Shown here: positions 18,470 to 27,894 of the stretch, one piece after another
How positions within the stretch are numbered: the stretch's first letter is position 1
Layout of the letters: each line of letters starts with the position of its first letter
Origin: Parvibaculum sp039680535
GTDB taxonomy: Bacteria; Pseudomonadota; Alphaproteobacteria; Parvibaculales; Parvibaculaceae
NCBI RefSeq assembly: GCF_039680535.1
Contig: NZ_JBDKSS010000008.1
Span: 124,001 to 188,000 of the forward strand
Length of the DNA stretch: 64,000 bases
Direction: 5' to 3'
Program-made: the position numbers and the translations under genes
Notes under the pieces: generated by a model
What the model was told of the DNA's origin: nothing
The model's database searches: none
Seen by the model: the letters and a program-made list of their open reading frames with translations, nothing else

Positions 18470-21169
18470 ATGGCCAGCATCGATCAGGAGGCACGACGAC
18501 CGACTCCTGAGGCCTTGCTGGAGCAGGCAGCGCTCGAGGGTCGCGGCAAGCTCAAGATATTCCTCGGCGCAGCACCGGGCGTCGGCAAGACCTATGAGAT
18601 GCTCTCGTCCGGCGCTCAGCGAAAGAGCGAGGGCGTCGACGTCGTGATCGGGATTGTCGAGACCCATGGGCGAGCCGAGACGGAACGCCTGGCACTCGCT
18701 CTCGAAACGCTGCCGCGAGCGCACATCCCTTACAAGGGTCGCATTCTCGAAGAGATGGATATCGATTCAGTGCTCGCGCGCCGACCCGCGCTGGTGCTTG
18801 TCGATGAGCTGGCGCATACCAACGCGCCGGGCTCCCGCCACCCCAAGCGATATCAGGATGTTGAGGAGCTGCTGGCGGCGGGCGTCGATGTCTATACAAC
18901 GCTCAATGTCCAGCATGTCGAAAGCCTCAACGATGTGGTGGCGCAAATCACCCGCATACGTGTGCGTGAAACCGTCCCGGACTCGATCATAGACCGCGCG
19001 GACGAAATCGAGGTCGTCGACATTACGCCTCAGGAGCTCATTCAGCGGCTTCATGAAGGCAAAGTCTATGTGCGCGATGCGGCGCAGCGCGCGCTGAAGC
19101 ATTATTTCTCTCCCGGCAACCTCACCGCCCTGCGGGAGCTGGCGCTCAGGCGCACCGCGCAGCGCGTCGACGAGCAGATGCTGAGCTACATGCGAGCTCA
19201 TGCGATCACGGGACCTTGGCCGACCGACGAACGTCTTCTTGTGTGCATCGACGGCAGCGAGAACGCCGCCGGACTTATCCGTTACGCGCGCCGGGCGGCC
19301 GACCGGCTAAAAACCTCATGGGCGGTGCTCCACGTCGAAGCGACCAGCGGCGATCAGCCGACCGAGACGGAGCGCGCTCATATTGCCGAAGCCTATAACC
19401 TGGCTACATCGCTGGGAGGGGAAACGGTTACGTTGACTGGAGAGAACGCAGCCGACGCGATACTTGATTACGCACGCGACGCAAACGTGACCCAGATTGT
19501 GGTGGGGCGACCAAAGCGGATGAGGTTGTCAGGGTATTGGCGTAGATCCACCGTCAGTGATTTGATCGCGAAAGCCAATGACATCGGCATTCACGTAATC
19601 CCGGTCACCGGCAAACGGGAAAAGCCTCAGATCATCACGCGCAGGACCGATGAGGCGCTCGACCTCTATCCCTATGCCGTCAGCAGTGCTGCGGTCGCCG
19701 CTGCATTGGGTATCGGTCGGTTTATTCTTCTGTTCGTACCCTTGCCGAACATCTCACTTGTCTTTCTCGCTGCCATTCTGTTTTCGGCGGTCAATTTCGG
19801 TCTTTGGCCGTCTCTCTATGCATCTCTTCTCAGCACACTCGTCTACAACTTCTTTTTCCTGCCGCCGCTCTATACGTTCACGATCGTAGATCCCGCGAAC
19901 ATTCTGGCGCTGGTGTTCTTCACCATTGTAGCAATCCTGACGAGCAACCTGACGGCGCGCACGAGACGGCAGGTGATCGTCGCCCAGTCTCAAGTAAGAA
20001 CAACGGCTGACCTGAATGCGTTCAGCCGCAAACTGGCCGGCATCAGCGACCTTGATGATCTGCTTTGGGCGGCCGCCTTCCAGATCGCTTCAATGTTGAA
20101 ATTGCGTGTCGTGTTTCTTTTTCCGGCTGAGAACCACATGGTTCTGGCGGCGGCCTATCCTCCCGACGACGTTGCCGACGAAGCGGACCTCGCCGCAGCA
20201 CGATGGGCCTTCGATCATCAACGCGCCGCTGGGCGCGCATCGGATACGCTTCCCGGCGCCAGACGCCTCTTCCTGCCGCTCAAGACAACGGCCGGTGCCT
20301 TTGCCGTCGTTGGTCTCGATCGGGAAGCGCCAGGTCCGCTTTTCAGCGCAGAGGAACGCCGGCTACTCGATGCGCTCCTCGATCAGATAGCCGTTTCGAT
20401 CGAACGTATTCAGCTAGCCGAGGATGTCGACAATGCGCGCGTGCTGAGTGAGACAGAACGCCTGCGAAGCACGCTTCTAACGTCCATCTCGCACGATCTG
20501 AGGACGCCACTTGCCTCCATCATCGGTGCGGTGACCAGCCTCAGGACCTATTTCGATCGCTTCGATGCTGCACAGCGGAATGACCTCATGTCGACCATTG
20601 AGGACGAGGCGGAACGTCTCAACCGCTTCGTCGGAAACCTTCTCGACATCACGCGGCTCGAATCTGGTGCGCTCAACATCCGGCTGACCGAAGTCGATAT
20701 TGCCGAACTCGCCGAGACAGCACTTCGGCGTGCGGGCCGGATGCTTTCGGGGCACAAAGTCCAGGTAGACATCCCCAGAGATTTGCCGCCGGTATCCGCC
20801 GATCCCATTCTTCTCGAACAAGTCCTCTTCAACCTCCTCGACAATGCTGCAAAATATTCCCCGCCAGGGAGCACCATTCGCATGGAAGCGCGGGCCGCGA
20901 CGGGAGAAATTTCGATCAGCATCACAGACGAGGGCGAAGGTATTCCTTCCGATGAGATCGAAGCGATCTTCGACAAGTTTCGCCGGTCGGGATCAGGTGA
21001 CAATCGTCCCGCAGGCACAGGACTTGGCCTTGCAGTTTGCAGGGGCTTCGTGGAAGCATTTCGTGGCACCATCAGCGCCGCAAACAGGACCGATGGCCAC
21101 GGCTCAATATTTACGGTTCGCCTTCCTACCCTTCCAATCGTTCGTCAATCTATGGAAGCTAAATCTTGA
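18470..21169 (+). CDS. kdpD: Osmosensitive K+ channel sensor histidine kinase KdpD
   Basis: 899 residues with the full KdpD architecture. The N-terminal KdpD domain has Walker A GAAPGVGKTYEML and the block VDELAHTNAPGSRHPKRYQD. A UspA-like domain follows (about 250-370), then four membrane spans of DUF4118 (about 400-500), a GAF-like region, the H box SISHDLRTPLASIIG (His about 680) and the ATPase domain (NLLDNAAKYSPPG, GTGLGLAVCRGF). It senses K+ limitation and osmotic conditions and phosphorylates KdpE. It follows kdpC by 15 bp and overlaps kdpE by 4 bp. Confidence 0.96.
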   Translation: MASIDQEARRPTPEALLEQAALEGRGKLKIFLGAAPGVGKTYEMLSSGAQRKSEGVDVVIGIVETHGRAETERLALALETLPRAHIPYKGRILEEMDIDSVLARRPALVLVDELAHTNAPGSRHPKRYQDVEELLAAGVDVYTTLNVQHVESLNDVVAQITRIRVRETVPDSIIDRADEIEVVDITPQELIQRLHEGKVYVRDAAQRALKHYFSPGNLTALRELALRRTAQRVDEQMLSYMRAHAITGPWPTDERLLVCIDGSENAAGLIRYARRAADRLKTSWAVLHVEATSGDQPTETERAHIAEAYNLATSLGGETVTLTGENAADAILDYARDANVTQIVVGRPKRMRLSGYWRRSTVSDLIAKANDIGIHVIPVTGKREKPQIITRRTDEALDLYPYAVSSAAVAAALGIGRFILLFVPLPNISLVFLAAILFSAVNFGLWPSLYASLLSTLVYNFFFLPPLYTFTIVDPANILALVFFTIVAILTSNLTARTRRQVIVAQSQVRTTADLNAFSRKLAGISDLDDLLWAAAFQIASMLKLRVVFLFPAENHMVLAAAYPPDDVADEADLAAARWAFDHQRAAGRASDTLPGARRLFLPLKTTAGAFAVVGLDREAPGPLFSAEERRLLDALLDQIAVSIERIQLAEDVDNARVLSETERLRSTLLTSISHDLRTPLASIIGAVTSLRTYFDRFDAAQRNDLMSTIEDEAERLNRFVGNLLDITRLESGALNIRLTEVDIAELAETALRRAGRMLSGHKVQVDIPRDLPPVSADPILLEQVLFNLLDNAAKYSPPGSTIRMEARAATGEISISITDEGEGIPSDEIEAIFDKFRRSGSGDNRPAGTGLGLAVCRGFVEAFRGTISAANRTDGHGSIFTVRLPTLPIVRQSMEAKS

Positions 21170-21855
21170 CCGTGCCTATGCATATCCTGGTCGTTGATGA
21201 CGAGCCACAGATCCGTCGCTTCTTGCGCACCAGCCTCAATGCTCAGGGCTATCGCATTTCCGAAACAGGAAGCGCGGTTGAAGCTGTAGCGCTCGCCGCA
21301 AAGGAAAGGCCGGACCTCGTCATCCTCGATCTGGGGCTGCCGGACGGCGAAGGCTTCGACGTCATCGAAAGACTGCGTCTTTCCTCCCAGGTTCCCATCG
21401 TCGTGCTATCGGTCCGCAATGACGAGCAGGGAAAAGTTCGGGCTCTCGATCTCGGCGCCGACGATTACATAACCAAGCCTTTCGGGATGGAAGAGCTCAT
21501 GGCGAGGCTCAGGACCGCGCTCCGCCATCGCCTTCAGATCCAGGGCGAGACTCCGATCTTCCGAAGTGGCGCCTTGTCGGTCGACCTCGTGCGTCGGATC
21601 GTGACGGTTGCCGACAACGAGGTGAAACTCTCCGCCAAGGAATATGATCTTCTCAGGCTCCTCGTCGCTCATTCAGGCAGAGTGCTGACACATGGCTTCC
21701 TGCTGAAGGAAGTCTGGGGACCGGCACACGCCGAGGACGTTCAATACCTTCGGGTCTACATCAGACAATTGCGTGAAAAACTCGAAGCTGACCCCACCCG
21801 TCCGCAACTCATTCTGACTGAGACCGGGGTTGGCTATCGGTTGAGGGCGGATTGA
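21166..21855 (+). CDS. kdpE: Two-component response regulator KdpE
   Basis: An OmpR-family regulator of about 229 residues: receiver domain with VVDDEP at 10-14, phospho-acceptor Asp55 in VILDLGLPDGEGF, and Lys in the ITKPFGMEEL switch, then a winged-helix DNA-binding domain ending in TETGVGYRL. It activates kdpFABC when phosphorylated by KdpD. The start is uncertain: a TTG overlapping the kdpD stop has GGAAG at good distance, while GTG (21172) and ATG (21178) lie a few codons later. A strong terminator closes the operon 26 bp downstream. Confidence 0.95.
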   Translation: MTVPMHILVVDDEPQIRRFLRTSLNAQGYRISETGSAVEAVALAAKERPDLVILDLGLPDGEGFDVIERLRLSSQVPIVVLSVRNDEQGKVRALDLGADDYITKPFGMEELMARLRTALRHRLQIQGETPIFRSGALSVDLVRRIVTVADNEVKLSAKEYDLLRLLVAHSGRVLTHGFLLKEVWGPAHAEDVQYLRVYIRQLREKLEADPTRPQLILTETGVGYRLRAD

Positions 21856-21880
21856 ACGGCATCCCTCATTACAAAGAAAC

Positions 21881-21916
21881 GACCCCGGAAATTTCTTTCC
21901 GGGGTCTTCTTTTTCT
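21881..21916. terminator. Rho-independent terminator after kdpE
   Basis: GACCCCGG and CCGGGGTC pair around a 10-base loop, followed by TTCTTTTTC. It ends the kdp operon and is followed 57 bp later by the stop of the convergent outer-membrane protein gene. Confidence 0.9.
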
Positions 21917-21972
21917 GCCGCGACCAGTTAGCGGATGAGAGGATCGCGGTAGAACTCCTGTTCAGCTTTCGC

Positions 21973-23789
21973 TTAGAAGGCGTAGCTGATGTCGAAGGTC
22001 ATGAAGTCGCGATCTTCGAATGCGTTCTGCACAGCGTTGCCGCGCGTGGCGGTCCACTGAACGCCGGCGCTCCAGTTGCTCTGGTAGGTTCCGCGAACGC
22101 CAAGCGACAGCGTCTTCTTGTTGTCGAGGAAGCCCGGTCCGACCGGGCCGGCCGAGGTGCCGAAATCCTGCGCGAACTGGACCAGCGGCGTGAGCGTGAT
22201 GGCCGTACCGAAAGCGTTGTTGTACTGGACGCTCGCGCTCAGGCGGTAGCCATGCGAGAAGCGGTCCGGATGGTATAGCTGGAAGTAGGGGTTGCGCGTG
22301 GCGAGCGCCGGCGTGACGAATTCAGACATCGATGCGGCGAGCGCATTGAGCTTGACGTCCGAAATGCCCGGCATCCACTGGAAGCCCCAGTTCGCGACCA
22401 GGATGACCAGATCGGCGCCGAGGCCGCTCGTGATCGAGTCCGAAGTCGGAAGCGTCGAGACGGTGCCGATCTGACCCGTGACCGAGTCCGTCCGGATGAA
22501 ACCGTCCGGGAACGCGCCCGGCGTCATGTCATAAGGAAGCGTCGAGTCATAGGGAATCGCGCCACCGGTATTCGTGCCCCAATGACCGAGCAGCATTTCG
22601 CCCGACGAGATCTGGAACGGCAGATTGGGCTGATACACCAGTTCGCCCGAGAAGGCCGTGCCATAGATGAAGTCGGCCAGCACCGTCGAGAAGCTCGCGC
22701 CGATCACCTGAATGTTTTCGGCATAGTGAGCGCGGTAATACTGGGCCGTGTCCGCTGAGCCCGACAACACACCGGGCACTCCGTTCGAATATTCGAGGAA
22801 CGGAACATTGGAGTCGTAATTGACGTAGTAGAGGCCGAGCTCCGTGCCGTCATTCAGCCAGTCAGCATTGTAGCCGAGCTTCAGGCCGAACTGACCGAAA
22901 TCGCCGGGCTTCTTGGACGGCTTCACCGGCAACTGGTAGTAGGTATTGGCCGGACCGTCGATGGCGATGTTCAGATAGGCGCCCCCGGTCCGAAGATGTC
23001 GTTACCGAAATAGGTGCCAACGGGATCGAGCTGCGTCTGACGCCATTTGAAGCCGGCCCAGGCTTCGAGGCTCATGTCGTTGGGCAGACCGAGCGACGCA
23101 TAGAGCATTTCCTGCGGTAGAAGGGCTTCCTTGATCTCCGCGCCCGGCGTGCGCAGCGCGCCAAGGTCGACCGACATGAACTGGTTGATGCCGCCCGGAA
23201 TGAAGAGGCTCTCACCCCAGTTCACAACCTGCTTGCCGAGACGGAGGTTGAGCGGAAGGCCGTTGGCGACGTCGAAATTGCCGTAGACGAAGGCGTCGAG
23301 AACGCTGAGGTCCCAGGCGGCGGCGTTATGCGCGTCATTGCCGCGCAGCGCATCGCTCAGCGGACGCTTGCCGTAATCGGTGCTGCTCTGACCCGCGACC
23401 TGATCGCCGATATAGTCGTAGAAGCCCTTCACACGGACGAAGGCGCCGTAGTTCTGCCACTTCGCCTGCACGTCAGTGACAAACTTGACACGTTCCGAAT
23501 AGGCATCCCACTGGCCAAAATTGACGTTGCCATCATCGAGGTTCACGTCGTTATAGACATGGGCGGGTGCCGGCGCGCTCGGGTTGACCGGGCAGCCGCC
23601 ATTTTCTCCGCTGATCTTCGTGCAGCTCTGCTTGCTCGTGCGGACGCCGACGCCCAGCGAAACCGTGGTGTCGACGGAAAGATCCATCTCGCCGAACTTG
23701 AATCCTTCGGCGAATGCCGGCGCGCCGGCGGCCGCGAAGCCGATCGTTCCGGCCATGACCAGAAGTTGTAAGCGTTTCACCTTACTCAT
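21973..23789 (-). pseudogene. DUF1302-type outer membrane protein, frameshifted
   Basis: Two adjacent minus-strand frames together make one DUF1302 family protein of about 605 residues. The 5' part (23789 to about 22985) has a signal peptide ending APAFA, then GFKFGEMDLSVDTTVSLGVG, KFVTDVQAKWQNYGAF and NLRLGKQVVNWGESLFIPGG. It reads into a stop after GNDIFGPGAPI. The 3' part continues in another frame from AYLNIAIDGPANTYYQLP to a C-terminal SYAF, an outer-membrane barrel ending. The break coincides with a run of five G; a sixth G would restore the frame. The start MSKVKRL is chosen for its GGAGAGGAG site. The family is thought to be outer-membrane beta-barrels, possibly for lipid or steroid uptake. 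Confidence 0.85.
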
Positions 23790-24272
23790 TACTCCTCTCC
23801 CTATTGACCGCCTCACACGAGAGGCGATTTCAAATTTTTGTTTTCTTTGAAACGGCGGCCTCTTGCGCAGCCCCCTGACGCCATCGCACGAAGCAATGTC
23901 CAGGGCGCGCGGTTGCGCTCACGCCCTTTCGGGCGCGGTTGCGATGCCGTTTGTGATTTTGCGTCTCCTCCTCGGCGCGGACAGGCATCCGCACAACTAA
24001 GACCACATGCACCTATTTTTGATTCGCTTATGTGATCTATCGTTAGGTGCATTCCACCTAATTTATGAGGTCAGTCAAGATATGCCGCGTCAGGTGCGGC
24101 GATCTGCTCTCATTATCGGAAGGGCCGTGACCATAAAGGCGCAGTAAATAACACCGGCCCGCGGGCTCCTGGCTCAACGGAAGGGAAGCTCGATCCAATC
24201 AGGCTCCCTCTCGCGCGTTTCCAAGGCATAATGCCGAGACCTAGCCTTGATACTTCCGCGCCGGAGCCAACG
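23790..24272. promoter_or_regulatory. Long divergent intergenic region with repeated AGGTGC half-sites
   Basis: About 480 bp without a credible gene separates the outer-membrane protein gene from the plus-strand cassette; it should contain promoters for both. Around 24007-24061 there are three related half-sites: ATGCACCTA (24007), its complement TAGGTGCAT (24044) and CACCTAA (24055). The last two form TTAGGTG-N5-CACCTAA. A small GCCGC/GCGGC hairpin with another AGGTGC lies at 24084-24100. Short frames here are poorly coded and were not accepted. Confidence 0.55.
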
Positions 24273-25283
24273 ATGCCGCACAAGCCCCTGACATTGCTGG
24301 CTTTCGACCCCAAGGCTCACGCCGATTCATTTTCCGCGGAGCACACCGCCCGGCTGCGCGATCTCGTCACGCTGCTCGCCCCCAATCCTCTCGCTTCATT
24401 TGAAGATACGGCGGCGCGTGTCCTGCTCAGCCAGACGGAAATCCTCATCACCGGCTGGGGTGCTCCGCATCTCGGCGCCGCAGAACTCGCCGCATCGCCG
24501 CATCTCCGCCTCGTCGCCCATCTGGCGGGTTCGGTGAAGCCGTTTCTCGATTCCGCGATCGGGGCTCGCGACATTGCCGTGACTTCGGCTGCCGATGCTA
24601 ACGCGCTCCCCGTCGCCGAATACACGCTCGCGGCTATCCTCTTCGCCAACAAAAAGGTCTTTGCGCTACGGAACGCCTATCGCGAGGCGCGGCACGCCTC
24701 GGCATGGGCCGAGCTTGCGCCCGGTCTCGGCAATTATCGCAAGACGATCGGCATCGTCGGCGCCTCGCGCGTCGGGCGGCGCGTCATCGCCCTGCTGAAG
24801 CCATTCGACTTCGAAGTGCTTCTGTTCGATCCCCTGGTTGATGCCGCCGAAGCGTTGCAGCTCGGCGCCAGGCTCGTCGAACTCGACACGCTGATGAAGA
24901 CGGCCAACGTGGTGAGCATCCACGCCCCGCTGCTGCCGGAGAGCACAGGCATGATCGACCGGCGCCGGCTTGCCCTGATGAGATCCGGCGCGACGCTCAT
25001 CAACACGGCGCGCGGCGCCATCGTCGATCAGGACGCTCTCATCGAGCAAACATCGAGCGGCCGCATCGACGCCATCATCGACGTGACCGAGCCGGATATA
25101 CTGCCTGCCGGCTCGCCACTGTTCGATCTGCCCAACGTGTTCCTGACCCCCCATATCGCCGGCTCGCTGGGAACCGAAACCCGGCGCATGACCGACATGA
25201 TCCTCGACGAGATCGAGCGCTATATTCAGGGCAAGCCGCTGCAACACCGCGTGGCGCTCTCCGAGCTGGAGCATCAGGCATGA
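24273..25283 (+). CDS. D-isomer-specific 2-hydroxyacid dehydrogenase
   Basis: About 336 residues. The NAD-binding domain has GIVGASRVGRRVI, in place of the classic GxGxxG spacing, followed by VLLFDPLVDAAEA. Catalytic residues follow in NTARGAIVDQDAL (Arg) and, near the end, VFLTPHIAGSLGTETRRM (His), with the Glu in VTEPDILP. This family includes D-3-phosphoglycerate and sugar-acid dehydrogenases. It is followed by an isomerase-like gene overlapping by 4 bp, so it most likely oxidises or reduces a sugar-derived hydroxyacid. The start MPHKPLT has GGAG at proper distance; 14 upstream in-frame codons exist. Confidence 0.88.
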   Translation: MPHKPLTLLAFDPKAHADSFSAEHTARLRDLVTLLAPNPLASFEDTAARVLLSQTEILITGWGAPHLGAAELAASPHLRLVAHLAGSVKPFLDSAIGARDIAVTSAADANALPVAEYTLAAILFANKKVFALRNAYREARHASAWAELAPGLGNYRKTIGIVGASRVGRRVIALLKPFDFEVLLFDPLVDAAEALQLGARLVELDTLMKTANVVSIHAPLLPESTGMIDRRRLALMRSGATLINTARGAIVDQDALIEQTSSGRIDAIIDVTEPDILPAGSPLFDLPNVFLTPHIAGSLGTETRRMTDMILDEIERYIQGKPLQHRVALSELEHQA

Positions 25284-26077
25284 GCGCTCTGACACCGGGT
25301 CTGTGTTCGGTAACGTTTCGCGCCCTGCCGCCGGACGCCATCATCGCGCTCGCGGCCGAATGCGGCTTGAAGGGCATCGAATGGGGAGCCGATGTCCATG
25401 TGAGACCGCATGATCGCGCAATCGCCCGCGCCGTCGCCGCACGGTGCCGCGATGCAGGCCTCGCAATCGTGTCCTACGGCTCCTATGTCGAAGCGGGCAG
25501 CCATATTACAGGTCAGAACTTCGCCGATGTGCTGGAAGCGGCGCAGGCGCTCGGCGCGCCCAACATCCGCATATGGGCGGGGCGCAGAGGGATCCCCTCT
25601 GCGGAAGCCAGTCTGGAAGACCGGAACGGCGCGGCCCATGCGCTGCGGGGCATGGCCGCGAAGGCGGCTAGTCTGGGTATTTCGCTCTCCCTCGAATTTC
25701 ATCCGCAGACGTTGAACGATGGCGCAGAGGCATCGCGCGCCCTCCTCGCGGCCGCACGGCACCCGAACCTCCATACCTACTGGCAACCGCGCCCCGGTAT
25801 CACTCTCGAGGAAGCCGCGGCGGAACTCGACGCCATCGCGCCTCATCTCACTCATCTCCACGTCTTTTGCTGGAGTGCCTCCGGCGAACGGCGCCCTCTC
25901 GCGGAAGGCGCCGATTTCTGGCGCCCGCTCCTGCGCCGGGTAAGCGCGCTCGCAGCCCCACCTGGCCGCCCTCGCTATGCCCTGCTCGAATTTGTCGCTG
26001 GCGACGATCCGGAAACGCTGCGGCGCGACGCGGCAACCCTCCGCAACTGGCTTGCCGAAGAGGCCGAGTCTGAATGA
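25280..26077 (+). CDS. Sugar phosphate isomerase/epimerase family protein (TIM barrel)
   Basis: A 265-residue xylose-isomerase-like TIM barrel (AP endonuclease 2 superfamily). Barrel-end segments include GLKGIEWGADVHV, a central LSLEFHPQTLNDG with a metal-binding Glu, TYWQPRP and a C-terminal YALLEFVAGD with a second acidic ligand. Such proteins isomerise or epimerise sugars, keto-sugars or inositols. ATGA overlap with both neighbours shows translational coupling. The exact substrate is not deducible. Confidence 0.82.
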   Translation: MSALTPGLCSVTFRALPPDAIIALAAECGLKGIEWGADVHVRPHDRAIARAVAARCRDAGLAIVSYGSYVEAGSHITGQNFADVLEAAQALGAPNIRIWAGRRGIPSAEASLEDRNGAAHALRGMAAKAASLGISLSLEFHPQTLNDGAEASRALLAAARHPNLHTYWQPRPGITLEEAAAELDAIAPHLTHLHVFCWSASGERRPLAEGADFWRPLLRRVSALAAPPGRPRYALLEFVAGDDPETLRRDAATLRNWLAEEAESE

Positions 26078-27888
26078 GCCCGGAGTCCCCCAATCCCCTC
26101 GCCGGCAATCCGCTGGCGACACGCGACGACGTCGCCCGCGCCGCGCTCGATCTCTTCAGGCCGCTGTTGCCCTTCTACAGCCCCGGCCACGCGCGCGTCC
26201 GCCTCGCGCGGTCTCATGCCATTTTCGGCGAGGTGCCATCGCAACTCGAAGGTTTCGCGCGCCCGCTCTGGGGCATCGCGCCGCTGGCGGCGGGCGGCTA
26301 TGAATTTCCCTACTGGGAGATGATCCGCGAAGGCCTCGCCAACGGCACCGACCCATCCCATCGCGAATATTGGGGCCCACCTCGCAATCGCGATCAACGG
26401 CTGGTCGAAATGGCGGCGATCGGCTTCGCTCTGGCCCTCGTGCCCGAACATATCTGGATCCCGCTGCCGGAGGCCGCCAAGCGCAATGTCGCGCGCTGGC
26501 TCCACTACATCAACGAAGTCGGCATCGTCGACAACAACTGGCTCTTCTTCCGAGTCATGGTGAACCTCGGCCTGAAGCATGTCGGCGCAGCATACAGTCA
26601 GCCTGCGGTGGATGCCGCGCTCACGCGTCTCGACAGCTTCTATCTCGGAGATGGCTGGTACAGCGACGGCGCCAGAAATCAGGTCGACCACTACATCGCC
26701 TTCGCCTTCCACTTCTATGGGCTGATCCATGCGCGTCTCTGCGGCGACCCTGAGCGCGCCGAGATATTCCGCTCGCGCGCGCGCCTCTTCGCCCCCGATT
26801 ACCGGCGCTGGTTCGCGGCTGACGGCGCCGCCCTTCCCTTCGGACGCAGCCTCACCTACCGCTTCGCGCCGGCCGGCTTCTGGGGCGCACTCGCTTTCGC
26901 GGACGTCGAAGCGCTGCCCTGGAGCGAGATCAAGGGAGTCTATCTGCGTCACATGCGCTGGTGGTCGCGGCGCGACATCGCGAACGGGCACGGCGCGCTC
27001 ACCATCGGCTACGCCTATGAAAATCCCGCCATGGGAGAGGAATATAATTCGCCGCAGTCGCCCTACTGGGCGATGAAGGCCTTTCTGCCGCTCGCCCTGC
27101 CCGCGACGCATCCCTTCTGGGCCACCGAAGAAGCGCCGCCGTCGCTCCACGCCGCGTCGGCACAGCGTCACCCCGGCATGGTCATTGTCGAGGACAGCGC
27201 TCACGTCGTCGCGCTCTCCGGCGGACAGACCGCGCCATTGCATCGCTCGGCGGCCGCGAAATACGGGAAATTCGCCTATTCCTCGCGCTTTGGCTTCAGC
27301 GTCTCGCCTGCAACGTCAAACGGGAGCGGCATTCTGCCCGACAACATGCTCGCCCTCGCCCTTGCCGATCAACCGGGCCAGTTCGCAATCCGCCGCGACG
27401 CAAGGGTTGTCGCGATAGAGCCGGGCCTCGTTCATTCCATATGGCAACCCTGGAAGAGCGCGAAGTCCGCCCGCCTTGGCGACGTCACCATCGAGACATG
27501 GCTCATCGCGACGGATCTACCCTGGCTCCTCCGCATACATCGCATCAACTCCCCCGTGCCTCTGATATCGCGCGAAGGCGGCTTTTCAATCGATCGCACG
27601 GGTGGCGAGGCTCCGCCCCAGGCGAGCGCATGGCAGACGCTGGTGCGCAGCAGGGCAGGCCTCAGCGGCATTCGCGATCTGCAGGGGGAGCGCAGAGGCG
27701 GCATTGGTGTGCCCGCGCAACAAACGAGCCTTGTCTGGCCGCAAACCCTGCTGCCACTGCTCGAGGGCAGACATGCGCCCGGCAGGTTCACCCTGGCGAC
27801 GGCGGTCTTCATCAGCGCGGACGCAGGCGCGGAGCCGCGCTGGAACGAGGCTCCCGCATTGCCCGAGGGCCCGTGGTTCGACCGGTGA
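26074..27888 (+). CDS. DUF2264 domain protein
   Basis: A 604-residue protein with an N-terminal DUF2264 region of about 370 residues: PLWGIAPLAAGG, WGPPRNRDQRLVEMAAIGFAL, NNWLFFRVMVNLGLKHVG, DGWYSDGARNQVDHYIAFAF and SLTYRFAPAGFWGAL. The pattern of tryptophans and repeated helices suggests an alpha/alpha toroid like those of unsaturated glycosidases and heparinases. The C-terminal ~230 residues look beta-rich. There is no signal peptide, so it probably acts on an imported oligosaccharide. Coupled to the isomerase and dehydrogenase genes by a 4-bp overlap. No biochemical function is established for the family as far as I know. Confidence 0.85.
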   Translation: MSPESPNPLAGNPLATRDDVARAALDLFRPLLPFYSPGHARVRLARSHAIFGEVPSQLEGFARPLWGIAPLAAGGYEFPYWEMIREGLANGTDPSHREYWGPPRNRDQRLVEMAAIGFALALVPEHIWIPLPEAAKRNVARWLHYINEVGIVDNNWLFFRVMVNLGLKHVGAAYSQPAVDAALTRLDSFYLGDGWYSDGARNQVDHYIAFAFHFYGLIHARLCGDPERAEIFRSRARLFAPDYRRWFAADGAALPFGRSLTYRFAPAGFWGALAFADVEALPWSEIKGVYLRHMRWWSRRDIANGHGALTIGYAYENPAMGEEYNSPQSPYWAMKAFLPLALPATHPFWATEEAPPSLHAASAQRHPGMVIVEDSAHVVALSGGQTAPLHRSAAAKYGKFAYSSRFGFSVSPATSNGSGILPDNMLALALADQPGQFAIRRDARVVAIEPGLVHSIWQPWKSAKSARLGDVTIETWLIATDLPWLLRIHRINSPVPLISREGGFSIDRTGGEAPPQASAWQTLVRSRAGLSGIRDLQGERRGGIGVPAQQTSLVWPQTLLPLLEGRHAPGRFTLATAVFISADAGAEPRWNEAPALPEGPWFDR

Positions 27889-27894
27889 CCTGTC

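Noticed and set aside
23813..24052. Small open frames in the gap before the DUF2264 cassette
   Set aside because: No ribosome-binding site of note and basic, low-complexity translations; better explained as promoter region.
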